64,000 nucleotides of DNA from Blasia pusilla (taxonomy: Eukaryota; Marchantiophyta; Marchantiopsida; Blasiales): positions 31,000,001 to 31,064,000 of the forward strand of contig CM114271.1 of the NCBI GenBank assembly GCA_050084515.1. Reading direction: 5' to 3'. Shown in pieces: positions 55,168-64,000 of the stretch (position 1 is the first letter of the stretch; the number at the start of each line of letters is the position of its first letter). Both the position numbers and the translations under genes were made by a program. The notes under the pieces were generated by a model that was not told where the DNA came from, searched no databases, and saw only the letters and a list, made by a program, of their open reading frames with translations.

Positions 55168-57208
55168 GATTGTATCCGAGGGGAATGTCACCCACCACTG
55201 GATCCAGGATTGCGACAGGGTGAAGAAGGTGCTTACGACGCACCCGAAAAAGTACAAGGGATTCCTGGGCGACGGTTTGGTGAATGAGATGCTCACGAAG
55301 GGAGCTCAAATAAAAAAAGAAGACTTGGGCAAATACCTCCATTTCCCAAGATGCAGCCGTCACAATCCTATGTTGGTCCAAGATCCAGGCTGCCAAGAAG
55401 AGTGCTTCGTTGGAACTGGAGCGAAGGGAGAACGTGTATGCGTCGGAACGTGCAAAGTTTATTCAGGCTGCCATATCTACAGCTACAAAGTACACTACAA
55501 GCAAGATGCAGCGATACATTACGATTCTCAACCCCGAACTTGGCCCAGAGTTTTACAAGAAGCTCAATGCGATAATCAAGCGCCTGCGGAAGAGATACGA
55601 AGATACACAAGGTTGGATTGGCGAGAAAGTGTCTCTGGACCGCGTGCACAAATTTGCGCTATCTAGGATATCCGAGTTTCGGAGAATCTGACTAATAAAA
55701 ATCAGTTTCGAGGGCACTGAGGCCCAAAATCGGGCGGCACACCATCCTCCGGGAGTTTCAGATCCAGTGATCGCCCATTGGCTACGGGAATGGTCATTCT
55801 CGGACGCGTTACACCTTCTCAAGAAGTCGATGCTTCTGGGTCTTCAAGCAGAGCTAAAGAAGATTGAGCCAGTTCCAGAGGAAGCAAACCTAGAGGCTGC
55901 AAAAGATTTTGAACTATGGCTTGATGACATCAGAGATAAGCCCATAAAAAACCTAGGATTCATGATGATATTCAAGAATCACATCTTCCCTCAGGCAGAC
56001 TTGGATGAGGAAATAGATGCCAAAAATGGGATTTTGCAAAGAAGAAGCGGGATCTTCAGGACTTGGCTGCCAAGTCATCTCGACAAAGAGCTGCCTAGCA
56101 GATGGTGTATAGGTACCTCATCAATTGTAAGAATGCAAGAACCTAGCAAAAATTACCAGCAACCTACAGATTGTGGGCTTCTCCGCCTGATGGAGAGGCA
56201 TTTTCCATGTATGACATGGAGATGGGACAAGGCATGTCCAACTGGGAGATTAACAATTGTCCAATCTGGTTGGACTTCAACAACCCATAGGACATTACAG
56301 ACAAAAATTTATGCGTGGTGTATGATGTAGTGGTCGTAGGTAGGGACGACATTCTGAACTTCATGCAACCTGACGATTTTTTCGAAGGAGATGCGGGGGA
56401 GCAAGCCCTCGAGACAATAGAGTTGGTGGGCAAGGTCGTCACTGCCAAAGACAAATCCACAGCGGGTTTGAGGAAGTCGAGGGGATCGAGGAATTCGAAG
56501 GCGGAGTCTTCCAGAAAAGAGGTTGAGTCCTCAAGGCGAAAGGCGGAATCATCCTGGCGAGCGGGGAGAGAGGGCCGGACTAGATCCTCGTCCAAGAAAA
56601 CTCTTGTGGAGTCTGAGGTAACAGAGACTCTCACAAGCCGACAGCAGACTCAGGAGAAGCGGAAGCGTAAGGCGCCTGGTTTATCCGAGGAAGGAGATAA
56701 GGATGTGGAATACACTCCATCATCCTTGGGCAGGCATGGGGAAACAACCACCAGGACAAATGTCCTTGTTCAATTGACTCATCTTGTCGATGAGCTGCAA
56801 AGTTTCAATTCTCAGGAGTCGACATCTGCCATCGAAAAGTTGACCGTGCAGGGACAAAAACTCCTTCGGAACGAGTATGCCCATTGGATGGTGCATGGGG
56901 TTGTTGAGGAGGTGGCGGTGAACCTCCTCATTGCGGATTTTCCTTTTGGATTTTGCTTGTGGGACAAAAATCCATCTGACACTGTCCCAGACTAGAATGT
57001 CCCGCTTTCGTACGACCAGATCGCGTGGTTGTTCTCTTTTACCGACGCGTATCTGAGTGAAAAGGGTTGTTTCTTGGTCCTCACTGGAGGGAGAAAAGAT
57101 GAGCTCTTCAACCTTCAGTGCGTGAAGAGGTTGCTGAAGTGGAGGACGGCGCAATTATGGGTAATTAAAAATGAGTGCCCACTCCAATCGGCGACGAGTC
57201 CAGTCCAG
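55168..57208 (+). pseudogene. Exon 3: unknown region, Ser/Arg-rich linker and methyltransferase motif IV
   Basis: Starts IVSEGNVTHHWIQDCDRVKK in phase with exon 2. An alpha-helical region follows (ERAKFIQAAISTATKYTTSK, NPELGPEFYKKLNAIIKRLR), then WLREWSFSDALHLLKKSMLL, a disordered basic linker (56460-56680), and the motif IV block of an amino-methyltransferase: VNLLIADFPFGFCLWD at 56912-56960. Canonical beta-class enzymes read D-P-P-Y/F where this has D-F-P-F. Further on, AWLFSFTDAYLSEKGCFLVL and LLKWRTAQLWVIKNE match the post-motif IV helix and strand (...L.pGG.l.v......W......WvKn). Two frameshifts (about 55400 and 56165) and stops at 55689, 56288 and 56993 make it a pseudogene. The donor CAG|GTAAGT at 57209 is intact. 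Confidence 0.55.
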
Positions 57209-57792
57209 GTAAGTTCTCTTATTCAACGAATTTAGTTTAACAAAAATTCAACCCATCGGATCCCTATAGCTTGTATCTGCGGTGTTGCAATCCGTTTGAA
57301 AGCGACGGGTTGCAAATTCACCAACAAGTCTCCATAGACTGCAACCCGTCGGAACCCGACGGGTTGCAAGTAGCACTGCTTTTCAGTGTATTTCTCTGGT
57401 AATGCAACCCGTCTGAAAGCGGCGGGTTTCTCTTATATTAGGAACTCAACTCTAAACAATTGTATTTAGTTGTAAGCCAACCATCGCACTCGAAACGGTG
57501 GAGCTTCTGTCCAGCAAGATGAGCAACCTGTTGGCTTTCGACGGGTTGCTCATGGCCAAAATGGGGTCTTAGAGTTGCAAGACAACTCGTCGGACTCCGA
57601 CAGGTTGTTGTTCTGTCAAGCCTATTGGCCCATTTCGGACGAGTTGGTAATTACTATGGACTAGTATGACGGGTTGAAAAGCAACCTGTCGGATCCCGAC
57701 AATCTGCACATTGTGTCAGTTTATGGAGAGTATACCAGCGGTCTACTAGCTTTTTCTTTTTGCTGACATTAATTTTTACATGCTTGTTACAG
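57209..57792 (+). repeat. Intron 3, about eight copies of the palindrome
   Basis: Bordered by GTAAGT and TTACAG. Copies lie near 57243, 57283, 57339, 57403, 57520, 57585, 57640 and 57681; the one at 57339-57368 is GCAACCCGTCGGA-AC-CCGACGGGTTGC. The junction joins CAG to ATA in phase 0 and continues the methyltransferase-like protein. Confidence 0.8.
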
Positions 57793-58613
57793 ATAGACCA
57801 CTCATTTATCTATTTCTTTGTAAGTCCCAAGCATAACTTCCAGGTGTTCCAGTGGATCCATGCTCCGATGGGTACAGCTAAGATAGTCTCTACAATTCCC
57901 AGGGAATTTACATGCAAGACGGGACCCCCTTACTTGGAGGGAGGGAAAAGTCACCTGCCTTGATGCAAACGCTCATCGAGCTTGGTTCGAGGTCGGGTGA
58001 CTTGGTCTTTGACTTAGTGGGCCTATTAGAGGCGCTTGGCATAGTGGCAGGAACATTCTCTGCCTTGAGGGAAGGCCGGAACTTTTTGACCTTTGCAAAG
58101 AGGCAAAGGCGGATTATGAGAGGCTAGTGGGAGTATACAACTCTCCTTCAAAGCCAACAGCTCCGGTTCCAGAACCACCATTGATAGTGACACCATCGTC
58201 ACTTCCTACTATTCCAAAAATCGGGAGGGCAAAACCGAGAGTAATTTTGGAAGAGCTATCGGACGATGACGAGTGAGTTCAAAGATTCATTGGACCCATC
58301 TTGACGGAAGCGTTTTGGAGTAGGGATTTATTGCTTTCCAAGGACGGAGCAGATATTGATACTGGATGGATGTCACCTTGTAGAGCATACAAGATTTACT
58401 ACCGAGGAAGGCGTTGGGACTCAAATCATTTTACATGGGACCGTTTTGGTGTACCTAGGGGGGGCCAAGGCTCTCAAATTCCCCAATATTTTCGATCCCC
58501 CTCTACAATTGGCCAGTGGAGCCACTTGTATCCCAAGACATTCTTTTATACAAGAACCTAGGAAAGCTAGGAGTAAATTTGTAGATGACGAGGCTGAAGA
58601 AATCATAGACTAG
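57793..58613 (+). pseudogene. Exon 4: C-terminal half of the beta-class methyltransferase-like domain
   Basis: Starts IDHSFIYFFVSPKHNFQVFQ, equivalent to the H-E-x-I-L-V-F-S-K block after the target-recognition region. After one frameshift near 57930 it reads REKSPALMQTLIELGSRSGD followed by LVFDLV...ALGIVAGTFSALREGRNFLTF, matching motifs X and I of PF01555-type N4/N6 methyltransferases (KPxxLMxxLIxxxSxxGDLVLDPFxGSG...A....GRxFxxxE). The GxG part is degraded. A tail with SDDDE follows and the last frame ends at TAG 58611-58613. Motif IV before motif I is the permuted beta-class order, also used by MT-A70 proteins, but the X-I block fits PF01555 better. Confidence 0.55.
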
Positions 58614-58647
58614 ATCAAATGTACATTTCCGAGCTTTCCTCGGATGT

Positions 58648-58653
58648 AATAAA
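58648..58653 (+). terminator. Polyadenylation signal of the methyltransferase-like locus
   Basis: AATAAA lies 35 bp after the last stop codon, the expected position for a plant near-upstream element. Confidence 0.5.
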
Positions 58654-58699
58654 GGATACGAAGTTTTTGAACCATGATGGTTTTTGCAAAATCCTAAAT

Positions 58700-59659
58700 C
58701 TGACATTTCAAACTCAGATTTCAACACTCCCTTTATTTCCTCTATTTTCTTATTGTGGTCTCCTGTGATGATAAGATCATCCACATACAGGACTATCAAA
58801 ATATACATCCCATCTTCGCAAAACACATACAAATTTTCTTCCGACGGACTCTTGATGAGACCCTTCTCTCGAAAAATGTATCTATTTGTTGATACTATAA
58901 CCTTGGGGCTTGCTTCAACCCATACAATGCTCGATGAAGTAAACATATTTTCTCTTCTAATCTCAGTGTCTCAAAACTTGGTGGTTGAGATACATACACC
59001 TCCTCCTTGAGACTCCCGTTCACATCGTATTGGTATACATGCCAACAACTTGTTCCAGCAACCGCTAGAACAATTCAACTGGTTGTCATCCTTGAAGTAG
59101 GAGCAAAAGTCTCATAGTAGTCAAAACCTTTGATTTGTGAGCATCCTTGTGCAACCAACCTCGCTTTGAATTTATCCAATGTACCGTATGACTTGTACTT
59201 GGTCTTGTACACCCACTTGGTGCGTATTCTCTTCCTGTCCTTTGGCTTCTCAACCAAAGTCAAAGTTTCATTTCTCTGAATAGCGTCCATCTCCATCTGC
59301 ATGGCCTCTCTCCATTGAGGATGAGCAAGGGCCTCATCCAAGCATGATGGCTCTTCCACCTTCAAGACCTATGTCATCAAGGCCATGTTGACGAGATGTG
59401 CGGAAGCTCTATTCTGCTCTTCTAGTCTCTTGGATCTCCTTGGATGTGTAACAACTTCATCAGTTGTTGGTGGATCCTTACCATCCAAGAGCTCCTTTAT
59501 CCACTTAGGGTATGACGACCGTAGTGGAAGAGCACGCTGCTCTCTGTAATCATCACCAAATTCTTCTTCTTGAGGATCTGGTGTAAACATTGGTGGTGTG
59601 CTCTGGTGGGTTATCTCTTTGTTTGATGATAATGTGGACGGACCACTGATATCCGCCAC
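58700..59659 (-). pseudogene. Copia reverse transcriptase (truncated)
   Basis: Linker (59659-59369) with HPRRSKRLEEQNRAS, then RT start EALAHPQWREAMQMEMDAIQ, WVYKTKYKSYGTLDKFKARL and ETFAPTSR. After a gap and frameshift the catalytic box ILYVDDLIITGDHNKKI follows (YVDD at 58776-58787). Homology ends after FEMSDLG. Confidence 0.85.
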
Positions 59660-59954
59660 TTGACGAGGCTGTTCCTAGAACACCATATCACGACTCACAA
59701 GCATCATCTTTGCCTCAGGACACCATAGGCGATAAGCTTAGGATTCATCACGCTATCCCATAAAGGTGCACTTCTTGCTCTTAGACTCCAGCTTGGTCAT
59801 GGATGCTTCAGGAATATGTACAAAGCACTCACTACCAAAAGTCCTAAAATGTTGGACTGATGGTACCTTACCTGAGTATGATTGATGAGGAGTCATGCCT
59901 TACATTGACTTGGTAGCACTTCTATTTAGAATATAAACGACAGTATTAACAGCT

Positions 59955-60710
59955 TCAGCCCAAAATCCTTTTGTCAAATCCTTCTTTCATCATACATCTT
60001 GCCATCCCCACCACTTTACAGTTTTCACGCTCAACAACTTCATTTTTTTGTGGTATATGTGTTGTGGTTAACTGTCGCTTGATTCCATGCTCCCCCAAAT
60101 ATTTGTTGAATTCTGTTGATAAGAATTCTCCTCCTCGATTGGTGCAAAGCTTTTGAACCTTCTTTCCTGTCTCATTCTCAACCAGCTTGTGCCATACTTT
60201 AAATTTTCCAAAAGCACTTACCTTATCACGAAGGAAATATACCCACATCTTCCTACTATAATCGTCGATAACTAAAAAGAAGTAGAAAGAACCACCTAAT
60301 GCCATTGTTCTCATTTTACCACAAAGGTCAGCATGAATGAGCACTAGAGGAGCCTTTGCTCTCTTGCTGGACCCTTGTGGAAATGGTTGTCGGTGTTGCT
60401 TGCCCATCATACAAGCTTCACATGTATCCGACACTCTAGAAATTGTTGGTAAATCAACAACCATGCTAGATTTCTCCATCTGACTTACTAAGGGAAAGCT
60501 TAGGTGACCAAATCTTTCCTGCCACAACTTACTACTACTAAGATCTGTACCTACACTTGTCGTGAAAGCATACAACTCGTAGATATTTCCACGTTGTATA
60601 TCTTCATCCACTACTTTCCCATTGGCATCCTCAATGACTGCTCCAGTTTTCTTGAAACAAACTTCTAGGTCACGATCACATAATACTATTAAGCACCCAT
60701 GCATCTTCAC
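59955..60710 (-). pseudogene. Copia GAG-pre-integrase and integrase
   Basis: The zinc-binding region reads RFGHLSFPLV...CEACMMGKQHRQPF. The catalytic core reads IHADLCGKM (first D), KLCTNRGGEF where the usual second D of TDRGGEF is Asn, and QKNEVVERENC (E). The frame stays open for 251 codons, then breaks near 59955. The altered second Asp would abolish strand transfer. Confidence 0.85.
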
Positions 60711-60735
60711 TCTTTGACTTAGTGGAATGTTCTGC

Positions 60736-61640
60736 CTATGTGCAAAACTCTTCGATTGCTACCCAAGCATCTACTTCATGTTCTCCTAGTTCTACAGAAT
60801 TTCCAGACTCCTTCTTAGGTCTTAAACAACCGTTCTTCTCATCCTGACTCCTCTTTCTACAATCTTTGATAAGAGGACCTAGCTTACCACAATAAAAGCA
60901 TTTGAAGGCTTTCCTTGGAAATTTCTTCTTGACATTTGAATTGTAATCCTGATTTCTACCTCTGTGTACGTTGGTAGTAAATGTTGCATCACTTCTCTCT
61001 CTTGCTTTGAAGCGCATTTCCTCTTCTACCAACATTGCACCAAATTGTTCAAAAGTAAGCAGGGTGGATTTTACTTGAGTATTCAATGCCATGACCAAAC
61101 TATCATACCTTGGAGGCAAAATCCTTATGCACCGACGTGCCAAATCTTTGCTAGACTTTGAAATTCCTACGAATGCCATCTGATCTTGAAGATTCTTGTT
61201 CCTTGTCAAAAATTGCTCCGCACTTTCTCCTTTTGAAAATTTCTCAGACGTGAGCTGATTCTCTAGATTCTGAATCCAACTCTCATTCCTCGTTTCACAC
61301 TGATTCTTCAGAATATTCCACGCCTCAGCAGCAGCGGTTATATGTTGAATGAGAGTCATGACAAAATCAGTTACATTCCTGACAATCGCATATAGAGCAT
61401 TAGCATTTATGTGTTTCCATGCCAGCAATACAACAAGATCGATATCCCCAGATGAAGATAAACATGCAAAATTCAAAGTAGCTTGTGGATTCGAATTGAT
61501 CCTTGTGGCCATCTCCCAGATCTCAAATGATTCGAGGACAGTTCTCATTTTGAACTTCCACAATGTATAGTTAGACCCATCTAACTTCCCTTCACCCAGC
61601 GGAGGAGGGCGAGCACGAACTGACGAAGAAGTAGCAATCT
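60736..61640 (-). pseudogene. Copia gag
   Basis: Contains the copia gag start KLDGSNYTLWKFKMRTVLES, the UBN2-type helical region (AAAEAWNILKNQCETRNESW, LPPRYDSLVMALNTQVKSTL) and one CCHC-like knuckle CFYCGKLGPLIKDC, whose His is replaced by Pro. It runs in one frame of about 300 codons from near 61640. Confidence 0.8.
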
Positions 61641-61698
61641 CTCAAGATTTTGTGCAAACACACTAGATCGCCAGATACAAAATACTGGAAAATCTACT

Positions 61699-61710
61699 GC
61701 TCTGATACCA
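61699..61710 (-). other. Primer binding site, initiator tRNA-Met
   Basis: The minus strand reads TGGTATCAGAGC directly after an LTR ending in CA. It is the standard plant retrotransposon PBS complementary to the 3' end of initiator tRNA-Met. Confidence 0.9.
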
Positions 61711-62050
61711 TGTGAGAAAACAGAAAGTGAAAAAATCACATAAATCTTTACAAAAATTAGAGATACAAAGTGACCTAGTCCGTCCGTACGCTCACACAAG
61801 AGCTTCGATGAAACCTGAACATGGAGATAACTCGATATACGAGAATCCGCTACCGCTGCGGCTCCCGACTATTTCACTACTCGGGAAACTAGGGTTTTTA
61901 CCTATTTTTCTTCATTTCTATTAATAGAAAATTTCTATTAGTAGGGTTAGATAATCCTAGTAACGCAACTCCTGAAACCACTTACGTCATATTCCTATGA
62001 CTCCTTTGACGTCTAAGTCGAAACCATCAATGTAGGCTTCTCCTCATACA
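61711..62050 (-). repeat. 5' LTR of the copia element (right boundary tentative)
   Basis: Begins TGTGAGAAAACA next to the PBS. TCCTCATACA at 62041-62050 is the best CA-ending boundary and gives a 340-bp LTR with TG...CA ends. With the other LTR missing the outer boundary cannot be confirmed. Confidence 0.5.
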
Positions 62051-62055
62051 AGTGG

Positions 62056-62720
62056 GCCGATGAGATTAATGGTGCTGAGAGAAGTGGATGTTGAGAATCC
62101 AACATCATCATCTAATATAGTAATAGGACTCCCTAAATTAGCGAGTCTTGCTACGTTAGAAGTATGTCCTACTTGCCAATTTGGAAAACAAGCTAGATTT
62201 CTTTTTCCAAAGCAAGGTAGAGAAGCATCCAAGATATTGGAGTTGATCCACAGTGATGTGTGGACATATGAATCTCCAAAGATTAGAGAGTCTTTCATCA
62301 TCTAATATAATAATAAGACTCCATAAATTAGCGAATCCTGCAACGTTAGAAGTATGTCCTGCTTGCCAATTTGGAAAACAAGCTAGATTTCCTTTTCCAA
62401 AGCAAAGTAGAAGAGCATCCAAGATATTGGAGTTGATCCACAGTGATGTGTAGACAGCATCACAACAAAACCTTAGTGGTTGCCAGTACTTTGTTTCATT
62501 TATTGATGACTTCTTTAGGTCTATATGGGTATAATTTTTGAAAGCCAAGTCAGAGGTATTCTCAGTGTCCCAAACATTCAGAGTTCTAGTAGAGAAGCAG
62601 CCTAAACAACACATTCTGAAATTGCGTTGTGATGGAGGAGGAGAGTATCTTTCAAAACAGTTTGATGACTATTTACGTCAGAATGGCATCCAACGTCAGT
62701 GTCTAGGTAGAGATGCGATT
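62056..62720 (+). pseudogene. Copia integrase fragment with internal 190-bp duplication
   Basis: The plus strand reads LEVCPTCQFGKQARFLFPKQ then SKILELIHSDVW, the GAG-pre-integrase zinc region. The block starting CATCATCTAATAT at 62106 is repeated at 62296 (190-bp period, few changes). The protein then continues SGCQYFVSFIDDFFRSIWV, LKLRCDGGGEYLSKQFDDYL and NGIQRQ (D-D of the integrase core). It stops being recognisable near 62720. It is a different family from the minus-strand copia element. Confidence 0.8.
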
Positions 62721-63790
62721 TCATACATAGGGTTGGGGGTTACTCAATTGAGGGTGACTTTTCCATTAGGGCCCGCTCTTAGGTTGGAGGATATAAGGTG
62801 GAGTGCACTCAAAGAACAGTCAGTTCTTTGAGTTGAGCCTATTGCGTTGGGAGTTAGCCTTGGTAGTGAGTAGAGCTCTTGGCTATGGTGTTTCCCGCAA
62901 GCTTTGACCAAGATTCTTCCATCGTGGAGTGGGTTTGGCTCGATTGTATGTGATTCTATACGTCTTTTATGACAGAAGGTCTTTCACGGATTTCACTCAA
63001 AGAACTGACGTAGATCGATGGTACCTTCGATTGTGGATCAGTAGGATCTGGTTAGGGCTGATTGTGTACTCACCCATGGATGTTCATGTCTTGTGGCCTA
63101 TGTTGGAGGTGTAAATCTGGTGCGTGGATGTTGGAAACAAAGCGCCTTGCTGAGAGCTTTCCAACGCGCTTTAGATCGCGGGATTTCGTCAAGGGAGTTG
63201 GAAGTTATCAAGGTTTGAAGATTCTGGTTTGTGTTTGACGGTTTTCTGATGTGGAGAGCTTGGAGTGCGGAAGCTCTGTTGAAGTTCATCCAAATTGGGT
63301 GAGAGGTTCTTGTTGCTACTTGTATTGTGATCTCATGTGAAGCTATCTGCTCGAGTGTGTGGAGCGTTGCGGATTTCTGCGTGCATGAAATCAGACGGAT
63401 ATTTGTCGGATTTTGCGATTCTGGAGGTGTATGGACAGCAAGTTTGTCTGATTTTTAGCTCAGAGTACAGAGCTCGGTTGTAGCTGATTTTTTGTGGAGA
63501 GATAGCTATGGTGGTCAATTGAATTCTGGTTGAAACAGATTCAATTTGGGTCACGGATTTGTGAAGAAATTGCTGATCGAAATTTCGCGGACTAGCTCAA
63601 GGTCTTGCTATGGTGGACAGCGGATCGGAGGGGCTAGTTGGTTGGTGACTCGTTCATTGTTGGAGACAACTTCTTCGAGGCAACTCGTGGTAGCTCGGGG
63701 CGAGTGGGCGTGAGAGGCGGAGTAAGGAGCAAGAAGCAAGCAAGCGAGCTTGCTTGCTTGCTTGGGCGTGAGGCAGTTTTTGCAGGATTT
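62720..63790. other. Non-coding; GCTTTCCAACGCG motif and a GCTTGCTT hairpin
   Basis: GAGCTTTCCAACGCG at about 63153 recurs in the solo LTR near 10906, hinting that this stretch is LTR-like. A (GCAA)n/(TTGC)n inverted repeat with arms of 12 bp or more lies at about 63734-63762. No coding sequence is recognised. Confidence 0.35.
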
Positions 63791-63797
63791 GTGATTT

Positions 63798-63895
63798 GAG
63801 TGTTGCATAACTGGTCACCCATCTTTGGGCTATTCCGCCTGGAAGACGCTTAAGTGCTGAGTTCTTAACTATGCCAGTGTACACATTAGTGTAGC
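63798..63895 (-). other. 5S rRNA-derived promoter-like sequence, possibly a Cassandra-type TRIM
   Basis: The minus strand carries AACTCAGCACTTAAGCGT then AAAGATGGGTGACC in the order of the 5S rRNA gene internal control region (AACTCC.(C/A)AGTTAAGCGTGC...AGGATGGGTGACC). The first half of the 5S gene is weaker and the spacing is slightly shorter, so it is not a functional 5S gene. Cassandra TRIM retrotransposons of plants carry such a 5S-like promoter in their LTRs. LTR ends are not visible before the window stops. Confidence 0.5.
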
Positions 63896-64000
63896 TCATT
63901 TGGTGCTGTTCGGAGATGTGTTAGGCACTTTATGCATCTCAGGTTTTTGGTTGATGTACCTCTAGCGCATAGTATGGTGTAGCCTCTCCATGCAGGTGAT

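Larger units (their letters stand above)
58700..62050 (-). mobile_element. Ty1/copia retrotransposon, 3' truncated
   Basis: On the minus strand from 62050: LTR candidate, initiator-Met PBS, gag, integrase, RT up to EFEMSDLG, then abrupt loss of homology near 58700 next to the end of the methyltransferase-like locus. RNase H and the 3' LTR are missing. Integrase before RT is the Ty1/copia order. Stops and frameshifts lie at several positions. Confidence 0.85.

Noticed and set aside
56912-58100. MT-A70 (METTL3/4-like) enzyme for the exon 3-4 domain
   Set aside because: MT-A70 has DPPW and a different C-terminal block; the KSPALMQTLIELGSRSGD block fits PF01555 better, though it remains an alternative.
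63798-63895. Functional 5S rRNA gene
   Set aside because: The first half is too diverged and no T-run terminator or tandem array is seen.

Overview
This is nuclear DNA of a plant, probably a seedless land plant or close relative. The lineage is my inference from the intronless GT37 fucosyltransferase, the hAT/CACTA/Helitron/Ty1/Ty3 mixture, and a Ty3 element that carries its own C5 DNA methyltransferase, a combination known to me from charophyte algae. Nothing looks bacterial, viral or organellar. Most of the window is layered, decayed transposable elements. Only one host gene is clearly intact: a GT37 alpha-1,2-fucosyltransferase at 32812-34731 (minus) with a good TATA box. A first exon of a magnesium-dependent phosphatase-1-like gene at 802-1103 (minus) probably runs off the left edge.

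Layout. 1-5 kb: phosphatase exon, a CACTA-type end, a tRNA-derived SINE candidate. 5.25-6.13 kb: plus-strand fragment of a retrotransposon (protease joined to DNA methyltransferase). 9-17 kb: a long minus-strand Ty3/gypsy element of the same family, in the order gag, zinc knuckles, protease, DNMT3-like methyltransferase, RT, RNase H, integrase, PHD finger. A 1,031-bp solo LTR with 5-bp target duplication sits in the integrase. 17-21 kb: GC-rich low complexity and a 31-32 bp minisatellite element. 21.3-24 kb: hAT transposase pseudogene. 24.2-25.4 kb: about 183-bp tandem repeats. 26.2-30 kb: decayed minus-strand pair of unknown origin (pseudokinase-like protein, then a coiled-coil/RING-like protein). 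30.8-31.3 kb: inverted copy of the GC minisatellite element. 32-35 kb: fucosyltransferase. 37.5-39.7 kb: diverged tandem repeat of 1.04-1.14 kb with a perfect 25-bp hairpin. 40-46.4 kb: decayed CACTA element holding two head-to-tail Helitrons. 47.4-58.65 kb: a spliced plus-strand gene remnant whose last two exons look like a beta-class amino-methyltransferase (DPPY-type motif first, FxGxG-type region last). Its introns and 5' flank are full of one palindrome, and intron 1 holds a LINE with 177-bp 5' monomers. 58.7-62.05 kb: truncated minus-strand Ty1/copia element. 62.06-62.7 kb: second copia fragment. 63.8-63.9 kb: sequence resembling the 5S rRNA internal promoter.

The unusual content is mobile DNA carrying DNA-modifying and chromatin-reading domains: a C5-cytosine methyltransferase fused into a Ty3 polyprotein, a PHD finger ending that polyprotein, and a separate N4/N6-type methyltransferase remnant in an intron-bearing repeat-rich locus. 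In the Ty3 element, protease, methyltransferase and RT share one reading frame, so the methyltransferase was probably made as part of Pol. A stop codon separating protease from methyltransferase in one copy is a glutamine codon in the second copy. All these copies are now inactivated by stops and frameshifts.
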